Assembly (NCBI RefSeq): GCF_003432065.1
Contig: NZ_QWDE01000001.1
Location: 992,001 to 1,056,000, forward strand
DNA length: 64,000 nt
Source of the DNA: Mucilaginibacter terrenus
GTDB taxonomy: Bacteria; Bacteroidota; Bacteroidia; Sphingobacteriales; Sphingobacteriaceae
Direction of reading: 5' to 3'
The notes under the pieces are model-generated. The model saw only the letters and a program-made list of their open reading frames with translations. It was not told where the DNA came from and ran no database searches. A program made the translations under genes and the position numbers. Position 1 is the stretch's first letter. Every line of letters begins with the position of its first letter. Of the stretch, positions 1 to 8,142 are shown piece after piece.

Positions 1-345
1 GCAGCAGCTTTTCCTGGGCACCTCGCCCCCAACGGATTATTGTTTTACACCGGTAGCCAATTTCCGGAGAAATATAAGAATGGTGCCTTTATCGCTTTCC
101 ACGGTTCATGGAACCGCGCACCCGAACCTCAGGCGGGCTACTTTGTAGTTTTTCAACCAATGAAAAATGGAAAGGCCGACGGGAACTACGAAGTGTTTGC
201 TAACGGGTTCTCCGGTTCGGCTGAAAATACCGCTAAAGGTAGTGCAACCCACCGGCCCTGCGGATTGGCACAAGGCCCGGACGGATCAATATACGTGACA
301 GATGATGTTAAGGGGAATATTTACAAAATCAGCTATAAAAAATAG
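1..345 (+). CDS. PQQ-dependent sugar (sorbosone/glucose-type) dehydrogenase, C-terminal part
   Basis: The reading frame is open from the first base of the window, so the gene begins upstream and only about 114 C-terminal residues are visible. The segment FHGSWNR, followed by a blade-like stretch with GLAQGPDGSIYVTDD near the end, is typical of the closing blade of the soluble glucose/sorbosone dehydrogenase beta-propeller family. These enzymes are periplasmic or secreted and oxidise sugars with PQQ. The catalytic histidine region lies outside the window, so substrate and activity cannot be judged. A strong terminator follows 32 bases after the stop. Confidence 0.75.
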   Translation, partial: AAAFPGHLAPNGLLFYTGSQFPEKYKNGAFIAFHGSWNRAPEPQAGYFVVFQPMKNGKADGNYEVFANGFSGSAENTAKGSATHRPCGLAQGPDGSIYVTDDVKGNIYKISYKK

Positions 346-376
346 TTTTTGCATCATAGCAAAACATATGGTAAAA

Positions 377-409
377 TAAGAAGGCGACCCGTTTTGGGTC
401 GCCTTCTTA
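377..409. terminator. Bidirectional rho-independent terminator
   Basis: A perfect 14-bp stem (377-390 with 396-409) encloses a 5-nt loop. It lies between two convergent genes, with the TPR gene ending at 412. A/T tracts flank the stem, so it can serve both strands. Confidence 0.85.
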
Positions 410-411
410 CA

Positions 412-921
412 TTATCCAGCAAGTGCTTTGCTGGCTTTTTTCTTCTGCTTTACGCGATCAAAAGCTTCTTCAAACTCATCGCGCTGTGCTTTAGTTAACG
501 CTTCCATATGGCCATCCCGGTACGCTTTCTTTGCTTTTGACCATAGCTTCTTCTTTTCTGCATATAAGCCAAGCTGTTCGTAAACCGTGGCGGTATCAAC
601 ACCGGGCGTAGTAAGCGCCCTGGCAGATACTGCATCCACCTGCTTGTCCATCTGCAGGAAAACTACTAAGCTTAAATAATGAATGTAGTTGTCCGGGAAG
701 GATGGTTCAAGCTCCATACAGGTTTTAAAATGATAACCAGCGGTTTGATAATCTTTCAGATCGTAGTAATATATTTTCCCAAGCAAATGGTGCGCCCGGG
801 CGTACATTGGTTCATCGCCAACTATACGGTTAAGCAAGTGTAAAGCTTTTGGCGTTTCACCATAAGCCAGTTCGTCAACCGCCTGGAGATATTTCTCTTC
901 AATGGTGTAATAAGTGTCCAT
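412..921 (-). CDS. Tetratricopeptide-repeat protein
   Basis: The 169-aa product is predicted soluble, with no signal peptide or membrane segment. Alternating helices with alanine, glycine and tyrosine at TPR-like positions cover roughly residues 10-145 (for example ARAHHLLGKIYY and TATVYEQLGLYAEKK). The C-terminus is very lysine-rich. TPR arrays usually act as protein-binding scaffolds; no partner can be inferred from the neighbours. It appears to be monocistronic, with its own promoter about 190 bases upstream and a shared terminator downstream. Confidence 0.7.
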   Translation of the reverse strand: MDTYYTIEEKYLQAVDELAYGETPKALHLLNRIVGDEPMYARAHHLLGKIYYYDLKDYQTAGYHFKTCMELEPSFPDNYIHYLSLVVFLQMDKQVDAVSARALTTPGVDTATVYEQLGLYAEKKKLWSKAKKAYRDGHMEALTKAQRDEFEEAFDRVKQKKKASKALAG

Positions 922-1109
922 AAAAATATTAGTGCTGCCGTTATACCGCAGATGTTATTGAAATTGATTGATTGTTAGCTGCTATAATTACGGCGTGCTA
1001 AGAGATTGGATGGCAATTGAATGCAAAACCCTTCCCTTGTGCCATAATAAGCAACATCAGTTTGTTACAGGTAGAGTTTGAAATAAGCATTATAGTAGTA
1101 TTAACGCTA

Positions 1110-1140
1110 CAAAGATACGCAAAGACGTTTTAAATACAAA
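1110..1140 (-). promoter_or_regulatory. Bacteroidota-type promoter for the TPR gene
   Basis: On the minus strand this reads TTTG (1140-1137), a 19-nt spacer, then TATCTTTG (1117-1110). That matches the Bacteroidota primary sigma consensus TTTG-N19-TAnnTTTG. Transcription would begin near 1103, giving a leader of about 180 nt before the start codon at 921. Confidence 0.65.
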
Positions 1141-1225
1141 TTAAGCAAACAACGATGCTTACACTTCTTAGAGGAGAAATGGTATACTCACTTCCAGATA
1201 GGAAACTTGTTCCAACGGAATAAAC

Positions 1226-1421
1226 GTGTTTCAGGGCGAAACACTGCTAAAATATACGAATTATCTATAACAAGCTAAATAACACAATATTAAGCCCCAC
1301 AATATAAAGCCTTACTTGTGTTTCGCTCTTAAACCTTCCTAACGGTAACTAATTGATTACCAATATCACGCTGTTTCAGAACACTGAAAAGTGTTTCACA
1401 TTTTAAAAGCGAAACACTTTT
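1226..1421 (+). repeat. Structured intergenic repeat, TTC/GAA variant (element A)
   Basis: This lies in the 503-base gap between the TPR gene and the next minus-strand gene; I see no gene in that gap. Sense words are GTGTTTCA (1226-1233), GTGTTTCGC (1318-1326), CTGTTTCA (1371-1378) and GTGTTTCAC (1391-1399). Antisense GAAACAC occurs at 1238-1244 and 1411-1417. The terminal hairpin pairs 1387-1397 with 1411-1421 as a perfect 11-bp stem. A TAAAG block sits at 1305. Spacing closely matches elements B (near 10.1 kb) and C (near 16.9 kb), which carry CCC/GGG instead of TTC/GAA. The terminal hairpin ends four bases before the stop codon of the 1425-1664 gene, so it may also terminate that transcript. 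Confidence 0.6.
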
Positions 1422-1424
1422 CAA

Positions 1425-1664
1425 CTAAGCAGCAATTCTTGCTACTTTTTCTATCAAGTAATTGTTCATCAGCTCCCGCTCGGATATGATCACGCTGAAG
1501 TCTGTAAATTTAATTCCATCTTCAAAAGCATACAGGGTGTAGCCACGTTTATTACCGTCGTATTCACCGAGTTCAAAAACCTCTTCCTGGTTCCTGCCCT
1601 TAATTTTAGCACCACTTACAAGTTGGTAGGCATCGTATATATTTTCAAAAGCTGTGTTTTTCAT
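1425..1664 (-). CDS. Hypothetical 79-aa protein
   Basis: I do not recognise this protein. It is small and soluble, with an N-terminal helical stretch, a charged centre and a short beta-like segment (RGYTLYAFEDGIKFTDFSV). It has no signal peptide, cysteine cluster or DNA-binding motif. It begins 33 bases downstream of the stop of the ABC ATPase gene on the same strand, so it could be the last cistron of that operon. A strong hairpin follows its stop codon. Confidence 0.5.
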   Translation of the reverse strand: MKNTAFENIYDAYQLVSGAKIKGRNQEEVFELGEYDGNKRGYTLYAFEDGIKFTDFSVIISERELMNNYLIEKVARIAA

Positions 1665-1697
1665 AGTACAGCGGGTATTACAATTTCTTTGCCAATA

Positions 1698-2447
1698 TTA
1701 CCCGAACCACTCAAACAGCTCGGTTTGCTTTAGTTTCAGCTTTTCTCCGGCACTAACGTCCCTTATTACATGCCCCTCTTCCATATGGATGATACGTGAA
1801 CCGTATTGTCCGGCGTCCTTTAAATTGTGCGTGACGAGTATAGCTGTAAGTCCATATTGCTTAATAAGATTATCGGCCATGCTCATCACTGTTTTGGCAG
1901 AACGTGGGTCCAGCGCGGCAGTGGGTTCATCCAGCAGCAATATTTTACATTCGTCCATTACGCTCATGAGCAGGGTAAGCGCCTGCCGTTGGCCTCCGGA
2001 GAGTGTACCAATTGGCTGCTCCAGTTTGCTCTCCAGTCCCATACCCAAGGCGGCTACTTTTTCCTGGACCTGCTTTTTAAAGGAAGCGGTTTTACCAATG
2101 GTAAGGCCTTTAGCTTGCGTCCGCAAGGCTGCAAGTCTAAAATTATCCATGATGCTGAGGTCGGCTGCGGTACCAAGTAACGGGTTTTGAAATATACGGG
2201 CTATCCAGCGGCTGCGTTTGTAGTCAGGTAGTTTGGTAGCGTCGGTTCCATCAACGGTTATGGTGCCTTTATCCGCCAAAATGGTACCGGCCACCAGGTT
2301 AAGCAGCGTGGTTTTACCGGAACCATTTGCACCTACCACTATCACAAATTCTCCTTTATTAATAGTCAGATCGATATCCGCAAGGGCATTTACCTGGTTA
2401 GCCTTACCGGTGTTAAATGTTTTGCTGATGTCTTTAAAGCCGATCAT
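1698..2447 (-). CDS. ABC transporter ATP-binding protein
   Basis: The 249-aa cytoplasmic ATPase energises the importer encoded just upstream. Walker A (GANGSGKT, residues 39-46), Q-loop (Q87), signature LSGGQ (149-153), Walker B with catalytic glutamate (LLLDEP, 170-175) and a switch histidine in VTHNL are all intact. Its start overlaps the permease stop as ATGA, implying translational coupling. Together with an ABC_sub_bind-type binding protein and a BPD_transp_2-type permease it forms a system of the TrpXYZ layout. Family members have been linked to aromatic amino acid uptake in Gram-positive bacteria; the substrate here is unknown. Confidence 0.88.
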   Translation of the reverse strand: MIGFKDISKTFNTGKANQVNALADIDLTINKGEFVIVVGANGSGKTTLLNLVAGTILADKGTITVDGTDATKLPDYKRSRWIARIFQNPLLGTAADLSIMDNFRLAALRTQAKGLTIGKTASFKKQVQEKVAALGMGLESKLEQPIGTLSGGQRQALTLLMSVMDECKILLLDEPTAALDPRSAKTVMSMADNLIKQYGLTAILVTHNLKDAGQYGSRIIHMEEGHVIRDVSAGEKLKLKQTELFEWFG

Positions 2448-3310
2448 GGTCTGTTAGAGATTAAACGTGGCAGGCCTACAATAACGAGCACAAATGCTGC
2501 TGTAACCAGCTTAAGCAGGTTAGCATCTACGCCGATGCTTAAGGTAAACGCCAGCACAAACTGGAAAACAATGGCTCCTGTAAGCACCAGCAAAAGGCTT
2601 AGCCACACAGAGGTGATCTGCAGCCAGTTGATGATGGTCTCCCCTATAATAACTGATCCTAGCCCGATAATTACGATACCTATACCCATGCTAATATCTG
2701 CAAAGCCCTGCAGTTGGGTAATAAGGTAACCGCTAAGTGCTGTTAACGCGTTAGCTAATGCAAGGCCAATTATCTTCATCCTGTCGGTATTTACACCTAA
2801 GGCGCGGATCATGGGCTCGCTGTTGCCGGTGGCGCGCATAGCTATACCAAAATCCGTTTTAAGCAGGTAGCCAATGACCAGGGTAAGCACTGTTACGAAA
2901 ACTATGAGTATTACTAACGAGTTCAGATTCTCATCTGTGACAACGTGAAGTGCCGAAAATATGGTTGGCAAATTGAGCACAGGCAGGTTGCTCCTGCCCA
3001 TTATGGTCAAATTTACTGAGTACAATGCCGTCATCACCAATATACCGGCCAATAATGCATTTATCTTTAATTTGGTGTGAATAATGCCGGTACAAGCACC
3101 TGCAATAGCACCCGCAGCCATTACTGCAGGCAAAATAATATATCCTGGTTGATGATGGGTAATCATCACCGCTGATACTACACCGCCAAGTGTATAGCTG
3201 CCATCGGTTGTTATATCGGGAATGTTAAATATCTTCATGGATAGATAAATCCCGAAGGCAATCCCCGCAAAGCACAAACCCTGCAATAAAGCGGTTAGAT
3301 AAAAATCCAT
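2444..3310 (-). CDS. ABC transporter permease (BPD_transp_2 type)
   Basis: The 288-aa integral membrane protein has about eight hydrophobic spans. Its N-terminus (IFNIPDITTDGSYTLGG) and the later LGVNTDRMK loop are characteristic of permeases that partner ABC_sub_bind lipoproteins. It would form the homodimeric channel of the importer. Its start codon overlaps the stop of the binding-protein gene by one base (TAATG), and its own stop overlaps the ATPase start (ATGA). The three genes are therefore almost certainly one operon. Confidence 0.87.
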   Translation of the reverse strand: MDFYLTALLQGLCFAGIAFGIYLSMKIFNIPDITTDGSYTLGGVVSAVMITHHQPGYIILPAVMAAGAIAGACTGIIHTKLKINALLAGILVMTALYSVNLTIMGRSNLPVLNLPTIFSALHVVTDENLNSLVILIVFVTVLTLVIGYLLKTDFGIAMRATGNSEPMIRALGVNTDRMKIIGLALANALTALSGYLITQLQGFADISMGIGIVIIGLGSVIIGETIINWLQITSVWLSLLLVLTGAIVFQFVLAFTLSIGVDANLLKLVTAAFVLVIVGLPRLISNRP

Positions 3311-4281
3311 TATTTTACAGCAGTAAATTCTGGCGGAATGGTGATGTTATATCTTTTTGCCACGGTGGGATTATAAACCCGTTTGCGCACTTTTACCATC
3401 TCCAGTTTTAATCCATCCGTTTTGTGTGTTTTTAGGTACTGTGCAGCTTGTAAACCGCTTTGGTAGCCCCATTGGTAAATGTCGGCGCCAAACGCAGCTA
3501 CGGCCCCAAGCTTTACCAAACCTGCTTCGCTGGTGAAAATTGGTACATTCTTATCGTTACAGCTTTTTACTATAGTTGCGAAAGCAGAGAACACGGTATT
3601 ATCCGGATTAGCAAAAAACGCGTCGATGTTCTTGTTCAACAGCGCTTGGGTAACCAGTTGCGCATCTGCCGATGAGTTCAGCGGCAAAGCGACTATCTTA
3701 ACGTTTAGCTTAGCAGCAAGGCCTTGTATGCGCTGCAGCGCGTCGGCAGACTGCGGTTCGCTCTGGTTGTATATCATACCAACGGTAAGCTGCGCGCCCT
3801 TAGGCTTCAGCAGCTTAGGTATTAGGGCGAATGATGTATCAATGTAATTAAGCTCTTCCATCGTACCAAACAGGTTTGCCGGACCTTTGCCCTGCGCGTC
3901 GGCAACTTTCATTCGCTCAGGCGTAGGCGATACCATCTGGAAAATAGGTATTGTTTTAGTTTTTTGGATGGCGGCAATGGTTGATACGGTAGTAGAGGTG
4001 GCTAGCAGGTAGACCTTCTCAGATACGAACTGGTTAACTATTGTGGTGAGCGTAATAGCCGAGCCCTGCGCATTGTTGTATTTTATTTCAATGTTCTTCT
4101 TGTCTTCACTAAAACCGTTGGCCTTAAGCGCGTCAATAAAGCCATCCTTCGCATGCGATATGGTCTCGTCCTGAAAAGCCTCAACAAACCCTACAACGGG
4201 CACGTTCCCCTTTTTTCCTGACGAACACCCCGCCAGAATAATCAATGATGCAGCTACGGCAAAAAGCTTCTGAAATTTCAT
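3310..4281 (-). CDS. ABC transporter substrate-binding lipoprotein
   Basis: This is the first gene of the three-gene importer operon. The ATG at 4281 is preferred over the longer frame (to 4326) because it places a clean lipoprotein signal at the N-terminus: MKFQKLFAVAASLIILAGC, with lipobox LAGC. The mature part (VGFVEAFQDETISHAKDGF, later TIPIFQMVSPTP) matches the two-lobed ABC_sub_bind family. It would be anchored in the cell envelope and deliver a small organic solute, possibly an amino acid, to the permease. A perfect 9-bp inverted repeat lies about 50-70 bases upstream. Confidence 0.87.
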   Translation of the reverse strand: MKFQKLFAVAASLIILAGCSSGKKGNVPVVGFVEAFQDETISHAKDGFIDALKANGFSEDKKNIEIKYNNAQGSAITLTTIVNQFVSEKVYLLATSTTVSTIAAIQKTKTIPIFQMVSPTPERMKVADAQGKGPANLFGTMEELNYIDTSFALIPKLLKPKGAQLTVGMIYNQSEPQSADALQRIQGLAAKLNVKIVALPLNSSADAQLVTQALLNKNIDAFFANPDNTVFSAFATIVKSCNDKNVPIFTSEAGLVKLGAVAAFGADIYQWGYQSGLQAAQYLKTHKTDGLKLEMVKVRKRVYNPTVAKRYNITIPPEFTAVK

Positions 4282-4329
4282 GTTACTAAAGTAGTTTATC
4301 AGCGCCAAACAATAAAACCGACTCAATAA

Positions 4330-4352
4330 TATTGCATTCAGTTAATGCAATA
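4330..4352. promoter_or_regulatory. Perfect inverted repeat, candidate operator
   Basis: TATTGCATT (4330-4338) and AATGCAATA (4344-4352) form a perfect 9-bp palindrome around a 5-nt spacer. A further GCATT follows at 4353-4357. It lies in the 87-base gap between the stop of the large secreted protein and the start of the ABC binding-protein gene. There is no T-tract, so an operator for the importer operon seems likelier than a terminator. Confidence 0.35.
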
Positions 4353-4368
4353 GCATTTGATGCGGCAA

Positions 4369-7164
4369 TTAAAATATGCTTACCGGCAGTACCAGTTCTA
4401 TCCTGTTCCGGCCATTGCCACCGAACAAGTCAGGATCCAGCAGATAGCTGTAGCGTATACCAAACGATACCGCTCCCTGGTTAAATACCTTCCCATCAAA
4501 AAACAATGCTGCACCTGCCGACCTGAAGTTTGTATTGAATGGTTTGCCGTTGAGCAGGAAACTGCCGTCGGTTGCGTGCGTATGGTCGTAAAATAAATAT
4601 CCGCGCAGTCGCAGCAGGTAGTACAAGTTACCAAAACCGGCATCAGGATAAGCTATTGGGAAGTGATAACTCGCGCTGAACTTATTCATATTGTCCAAAT
4701 TTTCGGCAGTGTAACCCTTGGAAAACGGAAAGTTGTTGGAAAACCCTATCCCATTGTTCTTGCCGCTTTGCTGGTGTGCTCCACTAAGCACGAGGCTGTG
4801 ATTAATGCTTAACCCTGGCAAATAGAGTGAACCCGAGGCGAGAAATTGGTTAGCATTTAACCCGGCTATTGCATTCTTGTAAGTGATAGTAACACTTTGG
4901 GCAAACCTTGGATTAATGTTCTTACGTGCCTTTTGTATCTGGTTGCTAAAGCTGATAAAGTTGCTCAAATACGTATAATGTCTATCGGCAAACAGCGTTC
5001 GGTAAGCTTCCTGAAAACGGCTTTGCGTGTAGTAAACACTGCTGCCGAAGTTCAGGAACGTGGATGTTTTACCCACGGTAAAATCCAGCGGCACCTGTAA
5101 GCCTGCATGGAGGTCTGTTTCATTATAAAAAATATTGCTTCCTTTATAAAAGCCTTTTCTGTCCAGCGTATAATTTGCGCCGGCAGAAATAAAAGGGTAT
5201 AAACCACCGTAAGTAGCCGTGTAGCCCACCCGCTTGTAGCCCTCATCGCGGTTGTAAGCCAGCGACAGCTCTGATGTAAATGTGTTGATAACGTTATCGC
5301 CCACCAGCGCTATTGAATAGTTAGGGTCGTTTATAGTTGGAAAAAGACTATGAAAATTGAACAGGTTGTGGGCTTTGCTGTACCGGGTAACCAGTAGTGG
5401 CGACGTAACAACAGCAGCTATCCGGTTTGCTGCGGTGTCAGTATTCAGCGCGTCTATACTAATATTATTTAACTGTTGTTTCGCTATAGTGCCGGTAAGC
5501 AGTTCGCCTCGCTGCTCTTCCTGTATTTTAAAACCTGTCGCAGTCATACCTACCCATGCTAATTTACCGCTGGTAACTGCTGGCTGATACGCGCCTATAA
5601 ACTTGTTTTTACCGGGCTCAAGCATAGCTGTCCGGCCGTCGGTGAGGGAGGTTACATATAAATTATCTTCCTTGCCTATTGTTTTGGTATAATAAACCGC
5701 GTCCTTGAAAACTGTTGGAAAGCCAATAGGTTCATAACTAAACGGCAACAGGTATTTAGCCGAACCAGTATTAATGTTGATAAGGGCAAGCGACATTTGT
5801 CCTTTTTGATTGCGCACCGCAGTAAGAACCTTTTTATCACCATAAAACTTTGGGTAAGTATAAAATAACCCGCCAGGATTAGGTACGGCTTGTTGCAGGG
5901 TACCATTGGCGTTAAGCACATGCAGTGTACTTTTACCAAGTGTGCTTACGTCTACCGCTATAATCTTTTTATTATCTGCACTAAAAGCTGCCGAATAGTA
6001 CCTTGTTTTACGGGTAATGCGATGCTCTTTGCCCGTGCTGAGATCGAGCACCACTAATTCGCTGTAGGTGCGGTATCCCCACCTAGGGTCTGGTCGGTAA
6101 CCAGCGTAAATAATTTGACCGTTATTGTAGGTGAAATAATTATCGTTGTTGATGTGCTGCACAGCTAAGGCACGCTCTTTTGCACCTGTATGTATGATGA
6201 ACTTGGGTATATCATCATAGGTGCTCCTCACGAAAACAAGTGTACTGTCATTAACAAACGCCGGATACTCCTCGTTACCTGTAAAGTGCTTGTTTTTGAG
6301 AGTTGGCAAAAGCGGGTCAGCAGCAAATTGCTTTTTAAAATGATCAAAAGCTGCTATCCTGAACTGATCATATTTTAATCCTGTATACGTTTTTACAGCA
6401 TGCTGCAGCGGATACAAACCGGTATTAAAGGCAGCAGCATCATGAGTAACTTTACCCCAAAAATCTGATCCATACTTTTCCCTTCCATAAGCTACCATCA
6501 TGTAGCCTAATGGGTAATGGTCGGGTATAAAGTCGCGGTATGAGCCATTACGCAGTTTCATCCAGGTGTAATTGCGACCTGCCGCCCAAATAGCCCTATA
6601 CCCGCTAAAAAAATATGGCAACCTGCCCCTGCCCTGCTGGCTCACCAGGGTTTCGTTATACACGGCATCGCCTTCAAAAAACCAGTTAGGGATGGATAAT
6701 TCATTTCCAAGCGCTTGCCCGCCCTGGCCAAATAAAACCCTTAATACATGTGAAAGCCCTACATTAAAGTTGTTATACTGCTGTACATGGCGGTATTCGT
6801 GTATGGCCAACTGAGCAGGCCAGTTAAGGCTGCCCAACTCAAAACTATTTTGTGAAGGCATTAAGTAAAACTCACTGCGGAATGGTGCCAGGCCTACATA
6901 CGCGTTGGATGTTGTAGTCTGGTTTTGTAAAACTATGCTTACCTGCTTTTGCTTGTTGCCTAACGTTGGTTGCACAACCGGCGCAAAACTGCTGATGATA
7001 TTGGCTACCAGCATAGCGGTGGAGTCCAGGCCCTTTGGGAAGATCACCTTTGCCTGCGGCGTGTTCACCTGCTTCCACTTTAGTGATGGCGGGTTACCAC
7101 CAAACTGCTGCCCATAGCACAGTGTTGTTAAGAAAAGCAACAGGACAAATAGAAGGCGCTTCAT
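4369..7164 (-). CDS. Secreted HExxH metalloprotease / beta-propeller / outer-membrane barrel protein
   Basis: The ATG at 7164 gives 931 aa beginning with a good signal peptide (MKRLLFVLLLFLTTLCYGQ). A zinc site HEYRH lies at about residues 122-126, with the third ligand in WFFEG (about 161-165), the gluzincin pattern. The middle (about 300-560) has repeated segments resembling TolB/PD40 propeller blades. The last 300 residues alternate hydrophobic and polar residues with many aromatic ends, and finish in phenylalanine, as in BamA-like outer-membrane barrels. I infer an outer-membrane protein displaying a protease-like domain. Substrate is unknown. It appears to be a single-gene unit. Confidence 0.7.
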   Translation of the reverse strand: MKRLLFVLLLFLTTLCYGQQFGGNPPSLKWKQVNTPQAKVIFPKGLDSTAMLVANIISSFAPVVQPTLGNKQKQVSIVLQNQTTTSNAYVGLAPFRSEFYLMPSQNSFELGSLNWPAQLAIHEYRHVQQYNNFNVGLSHVLRVLFGQGGQALGNELSIPNWFFEGDAVYNETLVSQQGRGRLPYFFSGYRAIWAAGRNYTWMKLRNGSYRDFIPDHYPLGYMMVAYGREKYGSDFWGKVTHDAAAFNTGLYPLQHAVKTYTGLKYDQFRIAAFDHFKKQFAADPLLPTLKNKHFTGNEEYPAFVNDSTLVFVRSTYDDIPKFIIHTGAKERALAVQHINNDNYFTYNNGQIIYAGYRPDPRWGYRTYSELVVLDLSTGKEHRITRKTRYYSAAFSADNKKIIAVDVSTLGKSTLHVLNANGTLQQAVPNPGGLFYTYPKFYGDKKVLTAVRNQKGQMSLALININTGSAKYLLPFSYEPIGFPTVFKDAVYYTKTIGKEDNLYVTSLTDGRTAMLEPGKNKFIGAYQPAVTSGKLAWVGMTATGFKIQEEQRGELLTGTIAKQQLNNISIDALNTDTAANRIAAVVTSPLLVTRYSKAHNLFNFHSLFPTINDPNYSIALVGDNVINTFTSELSLAYNRDEGYKRVGYTATYGGLYPFISAGANYTLDRKGFYKGSNIFYNETDLHAGLQVPLDFTVGKTSTFLNFGSSVYYTQSRFQEAYRTLFADRHYTYLSNFISFSNQIQKARKNINPRFAQSVTITYKNAIAGLNANQFLASGSLYLPGLSINHSLVLSGAHQQSGKNNGIGFSNNFPFSKGYTAENLDNMNKFSASYHFPIAYPDAGFGNLYYLLRLRGYLFYDHTHATDGSFLLNGKPFNTNFRSAGAALFFDGKVFNQGAVSFGIRYSYLLDPDLFGGNGRNRIELVLPVSIF

Positions 7165-7324
7165 TGGCCATGAAAGTAGCAAATTTGTTGTGAAGGCAGA
7201 TCAACAGATAAACGGAATTTTCTAGCCATTACGTTTCACGTAAACAGACTTAGCAACTTTAGCAAACATTTTGGCTGTTGATGAGCTTAATATATTGACC
7301 TACTGGTATCAACATCTCTGGCTT

Positions 7325-8023
7325 ATGAAACAGCTCACAAAATCAATAATCGCATTATTCGCAAGTACTTTGCTGCTTACGGCATCAAAGGTTAGTGCAC
7401 AAGACCCCATTATGGCGCTCGATCCAACCTTAATGGCAGGATGGTCGGGCAATCTCGCTTATGGCAACAGTGCTGCTCATCGTTCCACTACAGCAAGTAA
7501 AACCAATTTTGCATATACCTCTACCCCGGCTTTACGGCAGCAGGTTGTGGCCAGTTTCAGCAAGCGTTTACAAGCCAGCAGTCCGCAAGGTGCTAAAGCC
7601 TTAAATACAGCTTTTGGCCCCGGTAAGGCCGACTACGGGCAGGTTTATCAACAAATGCTTAAGACATCTGCTTTGCATGACAACAACGCCGCCGACGCTC
7701 TTGCAGGACTCCTGCTAGCCGGATACGAAATAGTGAACCAGGTTCAGGACGATAAAATAACCCCCGCAATGGAACGGGGCACCAGGGCGCAGGTGGCCAC
7801 ACTAATAGCAAGCAATCCTAAGATGAGCAACGCGGCCCAACGGGCAAGGCTAAGCGAGGAGTTGAAACTGCAAACCGTGCTGCTTGCCCTTGGATGGCAG
7901 GAAACTTTAAAAGCAAACACCCAGGCAGCTTACCGGCAAAGTATCGCGTCAATGTTCCAGAATCAATATCATCTCGACTTAACTCAATTAAAGCTTACAA
8001 CAAACGGCTTTGCAAAAAAGTAA
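7325..8023 (+). CDS. Secreted hypothetical protein
   Basis: The start at 7325 gives 232 aa with a clear signal peptide (MKQLTKSIIALFASTLLLTASKVSA). The mature protein is alanine- and glutamine-rich and mostly helical, with no cysteines or catalytic motif that I can see. A helical segment DALAGLLLAGYEIV resembles proteins labelled DUF6683, but that is a memory-based impression. It would act in the periplasm or outside the cell. It is probably monocistronic. Confidence 0.6.
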   Translation: MKQLTKSIIALFASTLLLTASKVSAQDPIMALDPTLMAGWSGNLAYGNSAAHRSTTASKTNFAYTSTPALRQQVVASFSKRLQASSPQGAKALNTAFGPGKADYGQVYQQMLKTSALHDNNAADALAGLLLAGYEIVNQVQDDKITPAMERGTRAQVATLIASNPKMSNAAQRARLSEELKLQTVLLALGWQETLKANTQAAYRQSIASMFQNQYHLDLTQLKLTTNGFAKK

Positions 8024-8115
8024 GGCTGCATGAAACTACCTCGTAATTGATAGCCCGTAAATCCCATAATTCTGTAATTTCTGGGTAATACCACTTTAGC
8101 ACCCATAAAACTAAC

Positions 8116-8123
8116 TACATTTG
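8116..8123 (+). promoter_or_regulatory. Candidate -7 element for the Hsp70 gene
   Basis: TACATTTG matches TAnnTTTG and lies 19 bases upstream of the start codon at 8143. No clear TTTG -33 element is present at the usual spacing. The leader would be very short. Confidence 0.45.
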
Positions 8124-8142
8124 CCGGTTGTAAAATAGTACT

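Noticed and set aside
1169..1224. A 14-codon frame with AGGAG before its ATG
   Set aside because: The frame is too short to judge and one Shine-Dalgarno-like match carries little weight in this phylum.
1226..1421. CRISPR array interpretation of the repeated words
   Set aside because: The repeated words are only 6-9 nt, the spacers differ in length, and no cas gene is in the window.
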